Under the pieces are notes generated by a model. It made no database searches and had not been told where the DNA came from. It was given only the letters and a program-made list of their open reading frames with translations. From the NCBI GenBank assembly GCA_001600495.1, contig BCKE01000007.1, positions 539,083 through 603,082 of the forward strand: a stretch of DNA of 64,000 bases. The letters run 5' to 3'. Shown piece after piece: positions 33,248-43,576 of the stretch. The position numbers were made by a program, and so were the translations under genes. This DNA is from Pilasporangium apinafurcum. Its lineage: Eukaryota > Oomycota > Peronosporomycetes > Pythiales > Pythiaceae. How positions within the stretch are numbered: the first letter of the stretch is position 1; every line of letters starts with the position of its first letter.

Positions 33248-34361
33248 CCTGCGAACGCGAAAGGTCAGTGTCTTCTTCGTTACGTCAAGCGACAGGACCA
33301 AATTTCATCCAACCAACAAAGAGTTTCAAGTCATACGAGACGAACTTTGGGAGAAGGGCTTCCACATTCGCAAGTTCACGTATCAGATCATAACCAACGA
33401 CTACAGATCGTCTTTACTCCAGCAGCGTCCGCAAAAGAGAAAAACGAAGACATGATAGTACCTACTGATAATTACGTCCCCGATACTGTCGTTGGGATCG
33501 ACCCTGGCATGCGGTCACTCTGTACTACCACTCTTGTGCGAGAAGTTGATGTGAAAGAGGAGAAAGTCAAACGCAACGGAAGGAAATGCAAGGAGAATTA
33601 AGCGAAGGAGTCAAAGAAGAAAGGGCGAAAGGGGCGGAAGAAGAAAAGGAAGAAGATACGGAAGCACAGTGTTCGATGCAAGCGAGCCAACAACCAGCGT
33701 TACGACTTCAACAAAAATCTACATCCATTTCGCCAGGATGAATAAGTATACGTTCTAGCACGAGAAATTGAAACAAAAGAAACACGAGTACGTTAGGATC
33801 ATCCAGGAGATGTCTTCGTTCAAGACGGCGTCATACGAACAGTATATGGCAAGCACCAAGTGCATGTTGAGACACCTCGACTTTTTGGTGAGCTTTTGTG
33901 CGACTCGTCCATTTCGTAAATTCCATTTCTTTCAATCGAGATCTAGTCGAAAGGCGTTGGCACATCTGGCAAAGCGGTTGGTGCTCACGCCAAGTCCTTA
34001 AGTTTGCATTGCTCTCAGTGACTAGAGTCTACAGGACTTCATGAAGGGTCATATCCATGGATCCGTGAAGCGGTTCACACATGAGCTGGCAACGCGCACA
34101 ACCGTGCCGCAGATCAACGAGTACCGCACGAGCCAACAGTGTTCCGAGTGCTACCAGCAGCTTGAAGAGACACCATTTCCGACGAAAAATCCTGATGAAA
34201 GCGCAACCGTCAAGTTTTCCCGTCAGGTTCTCCGATGTAATAACAGCAAGTGCAGAATCACCTGGAGACGAGACGTCAATGCGTCGAAGACCATTCTTAC
34301 ATTCACTATGTGTCTCTCACATGGACTTCCAAGACCACTCGAGTTGCGACGAGCAGAATAG
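33240..34361 (+). mobile_element. Fanzor (eukaryotic TnpB-like nuclease) coding remnant, copy in inverted-repeat element
   Basis: The recognisable blocks lie in order on the plus strand: an N-terminal piece (33282-33455), the RuvC-I motif VVGIDPGMRSL (GIDPG at 33494-33508), a Lys/Arg-rich region (33600-33730), a block with SRSSRKALAHLAKRL, then the zinc-binding part INEYRTSQQCSECYQQL, CNNSKCRITW and the RuvC-III motif RRDVNASKTIL near 34270. The blocks are in different frames with several breaks, and the N-terminal wedge/REC region of a full Fanzor is missing. It groups with the 56465-58360 copy by its NE[YF]RTS and NSxC signatures. As a family, Fanzors are RNA-guided DNA nucleases; this copy looks inactive. 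Confidence 0.75.
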
Positions 34362-34443
34362 AGTGTAGGAAGAGTATGCGTGGGCAGCGTGAGAGTCTAG
34401 CAACCTCTCAAACGCGTCCACGTGGTTTAATCTGTATTCTGGT
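34352..34443 (-). repeat. right terminal inverted repeat
   Basis: Reverse complement of 32824-32914. It ends 42 bases from the 3' end of the MULE-like gene. Confidence 0.85.
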
Positions 34444-34484
34444 AATCGGCAGTAAATCCATTACAAAAAGTCTCGTTATATGAT

Positions 34485-36557
34485 CTATAGACTCGATGTG
34501 CTTTGATAAGAACAACTGCGCATGTTGTGCCCAGGATTGCGACATTTCTTGCAGAGACGTAGCCGTTGCGGTTGCAACGTACTCGTCATCGGATCATTAT
34601 TCCCCATTTCATCTCTCGTCATCGCAGAACGCGGTCGCTTGTTGTTGCTAGTTTTCTTGTTAGTATACACCGAGACGATCCCAGGATTGTCTGACCGTCT
34701 TCGACCGGAAGCGTGGCTACTGATTGCTCGGTTGCATGCGTCACTTGTACTCAAATGCGAATCCAATGGCAATTCTACGGCTTTCCCTCGGTACGCCATG
34801 GCATAATTCTCTACTAAATATCCTGGTGCGAAACGACTTGTGACAGTTTCCATTTGGTCACAAAAGAGCAACACTGCGATCATATGCCGACATGGAATCG
34901 CGAACTGGTCAATGAACGCACAGCTGCATGTGTTGGCCTGCAAATCCACCCGCCGTCGTTGTGAAGGTGGCATCATATTGACTTTCGACACAAATGCGAC
35001 CGTATCGGACGCACGCGTGACTTTATATTCCCCCACGCGCTTATATTGGAGATCATACAGCTCCTGAGCACATGATGTGATTTTCCGACTAGTCCTACCA
35101 CTTCCAGTACTATCACCACCTCGAGCCATCCATTTCGTGGCGAGATCGCTGCGTGTAAACGCGTCCTTCATGAACTGGACCATGACACCTTCCAAAAACG
35201 CGAAAGGAAGTAGATTACGCAGGCTGTTGATAATTGAAGCTGCCTGTTCATCCTGTTCAGCACTTTCAGTGAAATTGCGACTGCGCCAGCCGTAGAGCGA
35301 TGTCTTGCCGACATTGCCTGCGACAACCCAGCGCTCCATCGCTAATTGACGCAGATACGTCTCGATCCCATGCCCACACGCCGTGCCGATCCACTCCAGC
35401 CTGCTGTTGTATTCATCTTCGGTCTCAGCGCTCTGCAGCCCCCATACAAGCGTATGGTGATGTGGATTAAACGCACCAAGCTGCGTCAATTCGCGTTCAA
35501 TGACATAGCGTGTGCAGTACTTGAATGTCAGACCCAGTTCGTTTTCGACACTCAGTAACTCTGTGTCAATTGCGGATAAAATCGGGCAATACCGAAGATT
35601 GGTCACGCCTGCTTGATCCACGCATCGAAAGAACCACAGATAATTCTCACGCGTTGGTGCTGGACAGACCGCCGCAGCGACTACGACGGTTTGTAAATTA
35701 CCGTCTTTGCCCAGTAGAAATAGCTGCACGCCTTCGTAGTCGGCGTCACGGTTGCTGCATGGCACACACTCGAGTCCGTATATTTGCTGATTGAACGACA
35801 CTGTGGTCGTAAACACGCCACAGGCAATAAACGCACGTTTAAACGCATTCTCTTGTAATTCATCAACATCAAACGTCGCAAATGACCCTGGATTCAACTG
35901 CAAGAACGCAGTCAATAAGGACGGAATTTTCTTGTATGAGGCACTGAATGTGTCCATCAACGCGCGCTTCATGGTCTCCTTGGCACGGTAAATTGTCCGT
36001 AAGTTCGCTTTCCCTTCAACAGTCGCAAGTAATTGTGCAGCCGTTCCATTCGGTGCATTGTGGATCGCCTGTTGGAAACTGCCCATCGCCATGATCTGCC
36101 GCTGCGTGGGCTTAGCAGTTGACGTACACTGTGGTCCGTGTGTCAAATTAAATGATGAGACGTACCATGTGCGGTTGGTCTTGGAGTTGTGCACATAGAG
36201 CTGCACGAAAAACGGACAGTGTGTCTTCGATGCGCACACCATGCGTCGATGCTTTCCACCACGGGACCCAACACGCACCTGCTTGCCGTGGTAAAGCGCA
36301 TAGTCTTGTACCGCATAGAATGCAGCCTTGCTGTCGGGAAATGCCATGCCTTTCGCTAGCTGTGGTGGTGTATCAGATGGTGACGGTGCTGGCTGCAGCA
36401 GCGAAGAAGCTGCTTTCGGGAAAGGACCTGGCTGCATCTTGGGCAGGTAGAAAGAGCGAGCGAGAGAAAACCCACAGTTTGGCGATCGCGCCTTTGTAAT
36501 ATACCCCCCTTCCTTCTTTTCCATCCGTCCACCTTCACTCCCTCGATTGAGTGACAT
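34485..36557 (-). CDS. MULE/FAR1-like transposase-derived protein with SWIM and CCHC zinc fingers
   Basis: One uninterrupted frame of 690 residues; starts at 36557 or, with less unusual sequence, 36437 (MQPGPFPKA). Domains in order: a FAR1-like zinc-binding N-domain (residues ~75-155, CASKTHCPFF..NLTHGPQC), a MULE transposase-like core (~215-400, containing PTRENYLWFFRCVDQAGV and ELGLTFKYC), a SWIM finger CSCAFIDQFAIPCRHM (~555-575), and a C-terminal zinc knuckle CKKCRNPGHNMRSC (~672-685). The first catalytic Asp of the DDE core seems replaced (GLECVP where LD is usual), so it may be a host-recruited regulator rather than an active transposase. No terminal repeats are seen. It is the upstream, divergent neighbour of larC across a 162-base gap. 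Confidence 0.8.
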   Translation of the reverse strand: MSLNRGSEGGRMEKKEGGYITKARSPNCGFSLARSFYLPKMQPGPFPKAASSLLQPAPSPSDTPPQLAKGMAFPDSKAAFYAVQDYALYHGKQVRVGSRGGKHRRMVCASKTHCPFFVQLYVHNSKTNRTWYVSSFNLTHGPQCTSTAKPTQRQIMAMGSFQQAIHNAPNGTAAQLLATVEGKANLRTIYRAKETMKRALMDTFSASYKKIPSLLTAFLQLNPGSFATFDVDELQENAFKRAFIACGVFTTTVSFNQQIYGLECVPCSNRDADYEGVQLFLLGKDGNLQTVVVAAAVCPAPTRENYLWFFRCVDQAGVTNLRYCPILSAIDTELLSVENELGLTFKYCTRYVIERELTQLGAFNPHHHTLVWGLQSAETEDEYNSRLEWIGTACGHGIETYLRQLAMERWVVAGNVGKTSLYGWRSRNFTESAEQDEQAASIINSLRNLLPFAFLEGVMVQFMKDAFTRSDLATKWMARGGDSTGSGRTSRKITSCAQELYDLQYKRVGEYKVTRASDTVAFVSKVNMMPPSQRRRVDLQANTCSCAFIDQFAIPCRHMIAVLLFCDQMETVTSRFAPGYLVENYAMAYRGKAVELPLDSHLSTSDACNRAISSHASGRRRSDNPGIVSVYTNKKTSNNKRPRSAMTRDEMGNNDPMTSTLQPQRLRLCKKCRNPGHNMRSCSYQSTSSL

Positions 36558-36719
36558 TGATGTGGATGCTTGTTTGAACTTGGGCCAATGATGTGCTTTG
36601 ATTGGCTAAAAATGTGTCAATATCCTCTCATGATGGTCAACACAGATGAGTTACCAAGAAAAAACTGATTGGGATCTATCAATTGCAACGATTTCACTTG
36701 CAATTAAGGAAACTTGGCG

Positions 36720-38747
36720 ATGAGCACCATTGCGTATATAGACTGTTCAGCGGGGATCGCGGGGGATATGCTTCTAGGAGCACTCATTGATGCCGTATGT
36801 GCAAAATTGTGGTTGCCTGTATTTTTGCCAAATTTAAGGAAAATATTTTGATTGTACGATTGTTTAGGGAGCTCCATTGGAAGAGATACGCAAAGGCTTG
36901 GAAACGATGAAAAGTATCCGTGGAGAATGGGAGCTGAGTACCAGTAAAGTCTGGAAAGGACCAGGCCAAATTGCTGGCATCAAAGTGCACGTGTCATCGA
37001 TATACCAGCACCGCGAAGCTGCACCTCCAGCACACATAGAAGGATCAACGAAAGTGGCAAAGCAAGATGACGATCGCATTGTGAATGACAATGGACATCA
37101 CGACCATTCGCACGATCATGACCACGTTCATAGTCACTTGCATGACCATGACCACGACCACGGACATTTCCATGGTCATGGGCAACAGCCAAGCGGTCAA
37201 GACGAAGCGCCTGCAGTAAACCATTCCCACTCTCATGATCATAATCATAGTCATAGTCATGACCACAGCCATAGCCATGGCCTCGCAGATGGAAGCCATG
37301 ATGGTGGTGAGCCGATGCGTAACTTGGATGATATTAAAGCATTAGTGATGGAAAGTGAGCTGTCTGAGTGGACGAAAGCGAACAGCATCGCGGTGTTCAC
37401 GTTATTAGCAGAGGCGGAAGCGCACACCCATGGAACTACGATCGATCAGATCCATTTCCATGAAGTTGGAGCCATCGACAGCATCATTGATACGGTCGGA
37501 TGTGTGCTGGCGATGGATTTGCTCGGTGTCCGGGAAGTGTATGCGTCGTTTGTGCCGTTCTCGTCGGGAACAGTCAAGTGTATGCACGGTAACTTGCCAG
37601 TCCCACCGCCGGCAACACTCCGCCTCATGATCGGTGTGCCAGTCTGTCCAGCTCCAAAAGGGTTAGTACCGGCGAACAAAGTAATAGCTACCTGCGTGAA
37701 TTATGTGCTAACTGCTTTTGATTTCGACTTCTGTAGTGCAAGAGGTGAACTGGTGACTCCAACCGGAATCAGCCTTGTAAAGGCACTCGCTCTGGCGTTT
37801 GGAGAACCGCCTGCCTTCATCCCCACTCACACTGGCGTTGGTGCAGGCACGAAAGAGTTCCCATATCACGCAAATATTGTTCGCGTTGCGATTGGCAAGA
37901 AAGTTGACCTCAGTGCAACCCAACAAATCTATGAAAACCAGTATGCTTCACATGCGGCAACCGCATCAAAAACAGCGCCTCCGCAGTCTTTATCGATACC
38001 CGCTTTTATGAATAAGCCATATGACATAGAAGACGTGATCATCCTGGAGACCAACTTGGATGATATCAATCCACAGGTAATTGGCTTCATGTCGGAGAAG
38101 CTGCTGCAGGCGAAATTGGCGCTGGATGTGTGGACACAGCCCATCCAGATGAAGAAAGGCCGTCCCGGAGTGTGTCTAAGGTACGTTTATACAGAGAGCA
38201 CTCTCAGTTTTTTATCGATATCGGTTGAGTTGTGCTTAAAGTAACATCCTTGATCGCTTTGATAGTGTGCTGTGCTTTACCACGAACGAGTCGGCCATTT
38301 CTGAGATATTTTTTCGAGAAACCACAACGCTTGGCATTAGAAGGTGCAAATCCAGTTTCATTTCATCTTTTACTCCCAAAGAATATTCGTCGTGTTTTTC
38401 GTGTATTCTCATAGAATGGGCTATTGATCATTTTTACTAGAAATGCGTTGCAACGTATGATTCTTCGCCGAGATATCGTCCCCATTCAATACTTTGGTAC
38501 TTCTGTTGCGGTGAAAGCTGGCTATTACGGCGATAAAATTGTCAATGCATATCCTGAATACGAGCAGTGCAAGGTAACTTAACGTGTATCGTTTTGGTTT
38601 TTCTCAATCTGTTGGTTTCTTTTTACTATTTGGTATTTTCTGCATACCCATCAGGAAATTGCATTAAAACACAATATTCCGCTGCTCCAAGTGATACAAG
38701 AAGTACAGGCGCTTGCCCAGAAGCAATTTCAGGAATTAACTAAGTGA
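36720..38747 (+). CDS. larC: LarC-like nickel-pincer cofactor synthase (DUF111) with His-rich insertion
   Basis: Exons 36720-36794, 36868-38180, 38266-38343, 38441-38573 and 38655-38747 join in phase to about 563 residues. The N-terminus IAYIDCSAGIAGDMLLGAL is the LarC/DUF111 start; later blocks are IHFHEVGAIDSIIDTVG, LPVPPPATLRLM, GELVTPTG, LETNLDDINPQ, FRETTTLGIR and PEYEQC, in the family order. LarC inserts nickel into the pyridinium-bisthiocarboxylate nucleotide to give the cofactor of lactate racemase. A His-rich stretch (37090-37290, many HDH and HSH repeats, ~45 His) sits in the usual metal-storage position. The gene shares a 162-base upstream region with the MULE-like gene; CCAAT-type boxes are at 36584-36588 and 36601-36605 (inverted). 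No LarA or LarB is in the window. Presumably cytosolic. Confidence 0.9.
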
Positions 38748-38918
38748 ATTCAAAACAAATAGGGAACACTGCTTCATTGTAACAACAAACAGCGAATTTA
38801 CTGTAAGTGAGTGTTCTATAGAGACAGAGAAACAGGTTCTATCGCTAAATGAATCTACAGCAATCTACAAAGATCCATCCAAACTCATTTTACACCCCAA
38901 AAATGCTATACCATACGT

Positions 38919-39944
38919 TTATCTTTTGATCACTTGCAAGATCTTGCTCGGTGTACTCATTGTCACTGCACCTATCATCGCTTTGATGCGGCCGGGGATA
39001 ATGCTTTCCATAAGAGTGGCATTCAGGTAGGCAAACCAAGTGTCATAATCCACTCCTTTGGCATTGAACATTGCCTCGAGCGCCAGTTTCGCGCAGTCCT
39101 TGACATGTAACCGTGTTCCAGGGATATTCATGTAAATGGCATTGTTACAATTCGCAGTAGCACCGAAATTCGTGTTCACAGGTCCAGGACAGAAGCACGT
39201 GACCGTTACGCCTGTGGCCCGCAGTTCATAATTGATTGCTTCGCTCCAATTCCGTACAAACGTCTTGGTGCTCCCATAGAGCGCGGCCGAGGGCATGATG
39301 AACGATGCAGCCATGGAAGAAATGTTGAGAATGCGGCCGATCTTACGCTCAATCATTTGTGGCAAAATCGCATGCGTCAGTTGTACCACTGCGGTCATGT
39401 TCAGCGTCATGATCTCCGAGATTTTCTGTGGTGCCAAATCCTTGAAGTCACTCGTCAGCGATAGCCCAGCGTTGTTGATGAGAATGTCAATGACCAAATT
39501 CTTCTTTTTCACAAAATTAATAAGTTTCTGGATACCTTCGGATGTCGACAAGTCACACGCACAGATCTCGACTTCTGCGGGTTTGTTGACCAACTCAATC
39601 TCAGCACGCATACGTTCCAGGATCGGCTTGGTTCGTGCAACCAATACAAGTGAGTATTTCTGTTCTGACAGCAAATACGCCATTTCCTTACCAAGTCCTG
39701 ATGTTGCGCCCGTAACGAGCGCATAGTGTTTCACCTGTGGTGTCGTTGGTTCAAAGGTCCATAAATGGTATCGTGTCAACACGACGTCCAGGCTTGCAAG
39801 CACAAAATAGATGAACAAAGCGATTTGCAACCACTTGACGATCCGCTCTGGTGACAGGAACGTGAGTGACAGCACCAAGACCCCCGTGAAATGCGCACTG
39901 GGGTGCCACATCACGTTAATTTTCTCTCTCTTTGCACGCGCCAT
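38919..39944 (-). CDS. short-chain dehydrogenase/reductase, 3-ketoacyl-CoA reductase-like
   Basis: A single-exon frame of 341 residues. Residues ~15-60 hold two hydrophobic segments (FTGVLVLSLTFL and LQIALFIYFVLASL), consistent with ER membrane anchoring. The Rossmann core has TGATSGLGKEM (cofactor binding), CDLSTSEG, NNAGLS, and the catalytic set ISSM..ALYGSTKTF (Ser, YxxxK). CPGPVNTNFG follows. Membrane-anchored SDRs of this form are very-long-chain 3-ketoacyl-CoA reductases or 17-beta-hydroxysteroid dehydrogenases; the first is the more likely role here. A broken duplicate lies directly upstream (40270-41111). Confidence 0.88.
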   Translation of the reverse strand: MARAKREKINVMWHPSAHFTGVLVLSLTFLSPERIVKWLQIALFIYFVLASLDVVLTRYHLWTFEPTTPQVKHYALVTGATSGLGKEMAYLLSEQKYSLVLVARTKPILERMRAEIELVNKPAEVEICACDLSTSEGIQKLINFVKKKNLVIDILINNAGLSLTSDFKDLAPQKISEIMTLNMTAVVQLTHAILPQMIERKIGRILNISSMAASFIMPSAALYGSTKTFVRNWSEAINYELRATGVTVTCFCPGPVNTNFGATANCNNAIYMNIPGTRLHVKDCAKLALEAMFNAKGVDYDTWFAYLNATLMESIIPGRIKAMIGAVTMSTPSKILQVIKR

Positions 39945-40269
39945 TGAATTCTTTCGTTGGTCTCCACGTGTGCCTGTGGTTCGTCAATTTCACCAATGAT
40001 GCAGGCAGCTCTCTATTGAGAAGTGATGCAACGATCCGACTACCTTCCCCCTAATACGATTTTTGATACATTAATAATATAAATATCGATTAATAGAAAC
40101 TTGAAGTTGTGAATTTTCAAATTTGATGGCTACACTAGTAAGATAGGCAGTGAATACAAGGAATTCGCAGTTACTGTCATGACGAGAATGGTGCACCCAC
40201 AATTGACAAAGAGATGCATCTGTACCAATGAACAAGTTAATCAGCACCAACAGTTCTTCTTACTATTGT

Positions 40270-41111
40270 CGGATCATGTGCAAGATCTTGCTTGGTGGAT
40301 TTATAGCGGTCGCACAGATCATAGAAGCAACATGTTCTGGGAAGCTCTCCAATTTAATGGTGCTGAGGTACATAAACAGTGAGCTATATACCACTACATC
40401 GCTCTAGAACATGGTGTTCAGCACCATGCAAGCTCAAGAATTGACCTCCACTCTCAAGGGCTGGAACATTCCAATAAATAACATCGTCACCATGCGTTGT
40501 AACACTAATATTTGCATCCACTGACTCAGGACAAAACCATGTGACAGTAACACCTGTAGATCGCTGTTCGTAATTAAGCCCTTGGTTGAAGGATTTGATG
40601 AACACCTAAGAACTACCATATAAAGTAGCCGTTGGGATCGCCAGCGATGGACCTGCAGATGCAATGTTGAGTATTCGTCCTACTATTCGTTCGATTATCC
40701 GTGATAAAATCGCATGCGTCAATTGCGTCACTGTCATCACATGCAATGCCATAATTTCCACGACTTTCCGTGTCGAAAGATCTTTGAAACACTATGAGTG
40801 TAAGCTTGTCATATTCGTATTGCTTATAATAATATCAATTGTCGAATTCTTTTCCTGATGAAATCCATCAGCTTCTAGATGCCCTCGGATGCCGACAACT
40901 CACACGCACAGATCTCTACTTGCATAAATGGGTATTCACGTCCAATCTTGGTGTGCGTATGATCTAAAATCGGTTTTGTACGTGCATTTAGTGCCAGTGA
41001 ATAATACTTCTCCGTCAATAAATGTACTACATCCTTTCCTATACCAGAAGACGCTTCGATCACGAGTGCAAAGTGCTTTGCTTGTGGTGTCATGGATATA
41101 AAGACCTTCAA
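40270..41111 (-). pseudogene. degenerate tandem copy of the adjacent SDR gene
   Basis: Collinear fragments of the 38919-39944 gene appear in the same order and strand: KHFALVIEASSGIGKDVVHL (TG lost to IE), LNARTKPILDH, CACELSASEG, GRILNIAS, TATLYGSS, STGVTVTWFCPESVDANI, and DNA matching the C-terminal end (CAAGATCTTGCTTGGTG near 40281). Frameshifts, in-frame stops and internal deletions break it, and the SDR Tyr-Lys pair is disrupted. It is a recent-enough tandem duplicate to be aligned by eye. Confidence 0.8.
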
Positions 41112-41858
41112 ATGGTATCATGTCAGCAATATTTTCCGACTTTCTGCACAGAAATGGAAGAAGTGCATGATTTATAGCCATCATGCGATCGAAATGGCAG
41201 ACAGAAACGTCAGTGACCGCGCCAATATTCCCATGCTGGCACCTCATGTCCATTGTCAGGTTTGACTCCTTTGTTGGGTGTAAACAAGATTCAACTGATT
41301 TCCCTTGTGTGTGCCACTGTTCCATTTTTTTAAATATGATATCGCCCCGTCACAACCTAATATCACTCTATCTATAAAATATCATATTTCACATCAAAAA
41401 TATATTGAAAAGCATATATATCTGAGGTTGGGGTATAATAATGTTATAATCGATATTATTGTAAATATCATTTGATACAGGAGTGACGGTGGAATAACAC
41501 AGGTGCAGTTTCTTTGTAACGCCCCATCGTCGGGTATCTAAAAATAAAAAATATTATCCAATAGAAATAATCTATTAATTTGTATATGAGTTCTGATTGG
41601 TGGTTATTTATTGATGACGGAATGGCGTAACCGTTCACTTAGTGGATGGAGGAGTTTATAAACAAAACAATCACTCACGCGTCAGGAGCTCCGAACGTTC
41701 ATCACAGGCCATTGAAGATAAGATTAGCACTTGCGAGTGCGACGGCGCTTCCTTAGACGGTAGTGACAGGTAGTAGTGGAGGAAGCAGACGAGAGTGAGT
41801 GAGCAGCGTGTACGTCCATTTCACGGCTCTCCACGAGCAGATAAAGAAGAAGCTGGAG
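41112..41858. other. intergenic, AT-rich
   Basis: No gene recognised between the SDR pseudogene and the 41859 start. The pseudogene's N-terminal part may extend weakly to about 41330. Confidence 0.4.
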
Positions 41859-43377
41859 ATGAAGCGGTCGTCCAGCAAACGTCACGCTCAACAAGTAGCT
41901 ATTACTGGACGTGCGACACTCGTGGAAGAACAGCCACCGACAAAGATGGTGATGATGCCGGAAAATAATCGCCTACAGAATGGTCTAGAGGCTGCTGAAA
42001 AGACCGCAGATTGCTATTGGATGACATCACTGGCGATCCTGGCGCGGCAGGAAGCACATGATGAGACTGGCGGCATCATGCTGCACTTGATCCGTATTGT
42101 GGCGATCTACTTGTATGTCGTGCTCTCTCAACATCCGATGCTGGTGACGGAATGCCTCTCCAAATCGACTGATCGTTCAACGACGGCCAATCTGGAGGGT
42201 GATATACATGCGACTGTGTTGGCTGGTGTTCAAAATGAGATCGCGAGCAACCAATTTGATGGCTTGTTGCAGGAGAAACAGATCTTTCAAGCAATGAAGC
42301 GACTCTTCCGTCGACAGAAGGTGAAGACCGCTGTACAATGCCAATCGCTATTTGCGCTACTGTCGGCGTATTTGACGCTGCTACCATCCGCGATTGTGCA
42401 ATGTGGACCACCAGACATGGTGACGTCCACTTTAGAATACCTAGTGAATGAATCCAAGCCCACATACTCACTATCGATGCTGTACCCGCTCGTTAGTGCC
42501 ATTGATTCGCTCAGTATTGAACAACGCGAGTGTCTGGACGCATTAACTTTGCTCTGGAAATGGCTTTCCACTTGTGAAGCGTCTGAACTGGTAGGAAATG
42601 ATTCGAATTATCAGGCTTCATACTGACTATGCTATCCGAGTACTCATATTCGTTGTTTTGTGGAATTAATTTTTTTATGAGTAGCTTGTATCCAAACTTG
42701 TGAACCGTCATCACGAAAAGATTATCTGCTTCAACAACTCGGATCCATTAGTCGCAAGCGAACTGCCAACACACTCTAACGCCGAATTGGGCATTTGCTT
42801 CATCAAGACGCTGCTGCTACACTCGAATCATTTGTTTCGTCGAGACCCTGAGGTGCGTCATCCAGATAGCTGAATATCATTGCGCTTCTATGGAATTATC
42901 ATTATTTAACGAACTTGTGATAAATGATTTCAATAGTTTGTCGACCCTCAGCTACTTTTGGAAAGCGATACCGAAGACGAAGACTCGAGTGAAGATGGAC
43001 CTACTAAACTGCCACAGCTAAAGATGCAGGAACCAGAGATCTGCAAAGCTCCCACTCCCATTCAGCAAAGCAAGCAGGAAGGAAAAGAGAGCCTTGTTGC
43101 CGCAGTCACGAACAAAGTTACCAAATCCGCAGCACAAGCGCTCCGTCGACGCAAGAAACGCGAGAAGATCGTTATGATGGCCGCCGCTGCTACTATTCCG
43201 TCGGCTAAGCAAATCAGCAGTGCTACCGTTATTACTGCAACACTACTCGAAGAGACCGAGAGGTCAGTAGACAGCCCAAAAGCTGATGAAAAACATTCGC
43301 TTCCGACAACTGTTTACGTTGGCATCGCTGCGTTTGCGGGCACAGTTGCTGCCGCACTCTGCGTCATCTTCACTTGA
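41859..43377 (+). CDS. unknown protein with a C-terminal membrane anchor
   Basis: Exons 41859-42590, 42685-42852 and 42937-43377 are whole-codon lengths and join to about 446 residues. The start MKRSSSKRHAQQ is the first ATG in frame. The first 270 residues look helical and alpha-solenoid-like (LIRIVAIYLYVVLSQHP, LFALLSAYLTLLPSA). The third exon is acidic then basic (ESDTEDEDSSEDG, ALRRRKKREK), and the protein ends in one hydrophobic segment, TTVYVGIAAFAGTVAAALCVIFT, with no residues after it. That is the form of a tail-anchored protein of the ER or mitochondrial outer membrane. I recognise no family. Confidence 0.75.
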
Positions 43378-43576
43378 ATATTGTTTTTTCTGCGGTGTAG
43401 AGAGGAGGGCAGCACCTATCCATGCAAATTTCATGAGAAACGAAAACATGTCCCTATTTTCCATTTACAAATAGTCACAGCTTGCACCTGAAGTATCTTG
43501 CTTCACGTTAAATTACCTCAAACAATACATTGTACAAAACGCACGCTTTTTGCTGTTCTTCTTTGTAAACTCCACA

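Larger units (their letters stand above)
32824..34443 (+). mobile_element. 1.6-kb inverted-repeat element carrying a decayed Fanzor
   Basis: The left end 32824-32914 and the right end 34352-34443 are inverted copies of each other: both begin ACCAGAATACA and share a 61-base inner block with only two or three differences, from TTTGAGAGGTTG to CACTCTATTCTGCT. Between them lies a plus-strand Fanzor reading region and, near the left end, an opposite-strand secreted-type ORF. No clear target duplication is seen at the borders. The Fanzor stop codon (34359-34361) is inside the right repeat. Terminal repeats this long and this similar suggest a fairly recent mobile unit whose coding part has since decayed, or a unit moved by a partner transposase. 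Confidence 0.75.
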
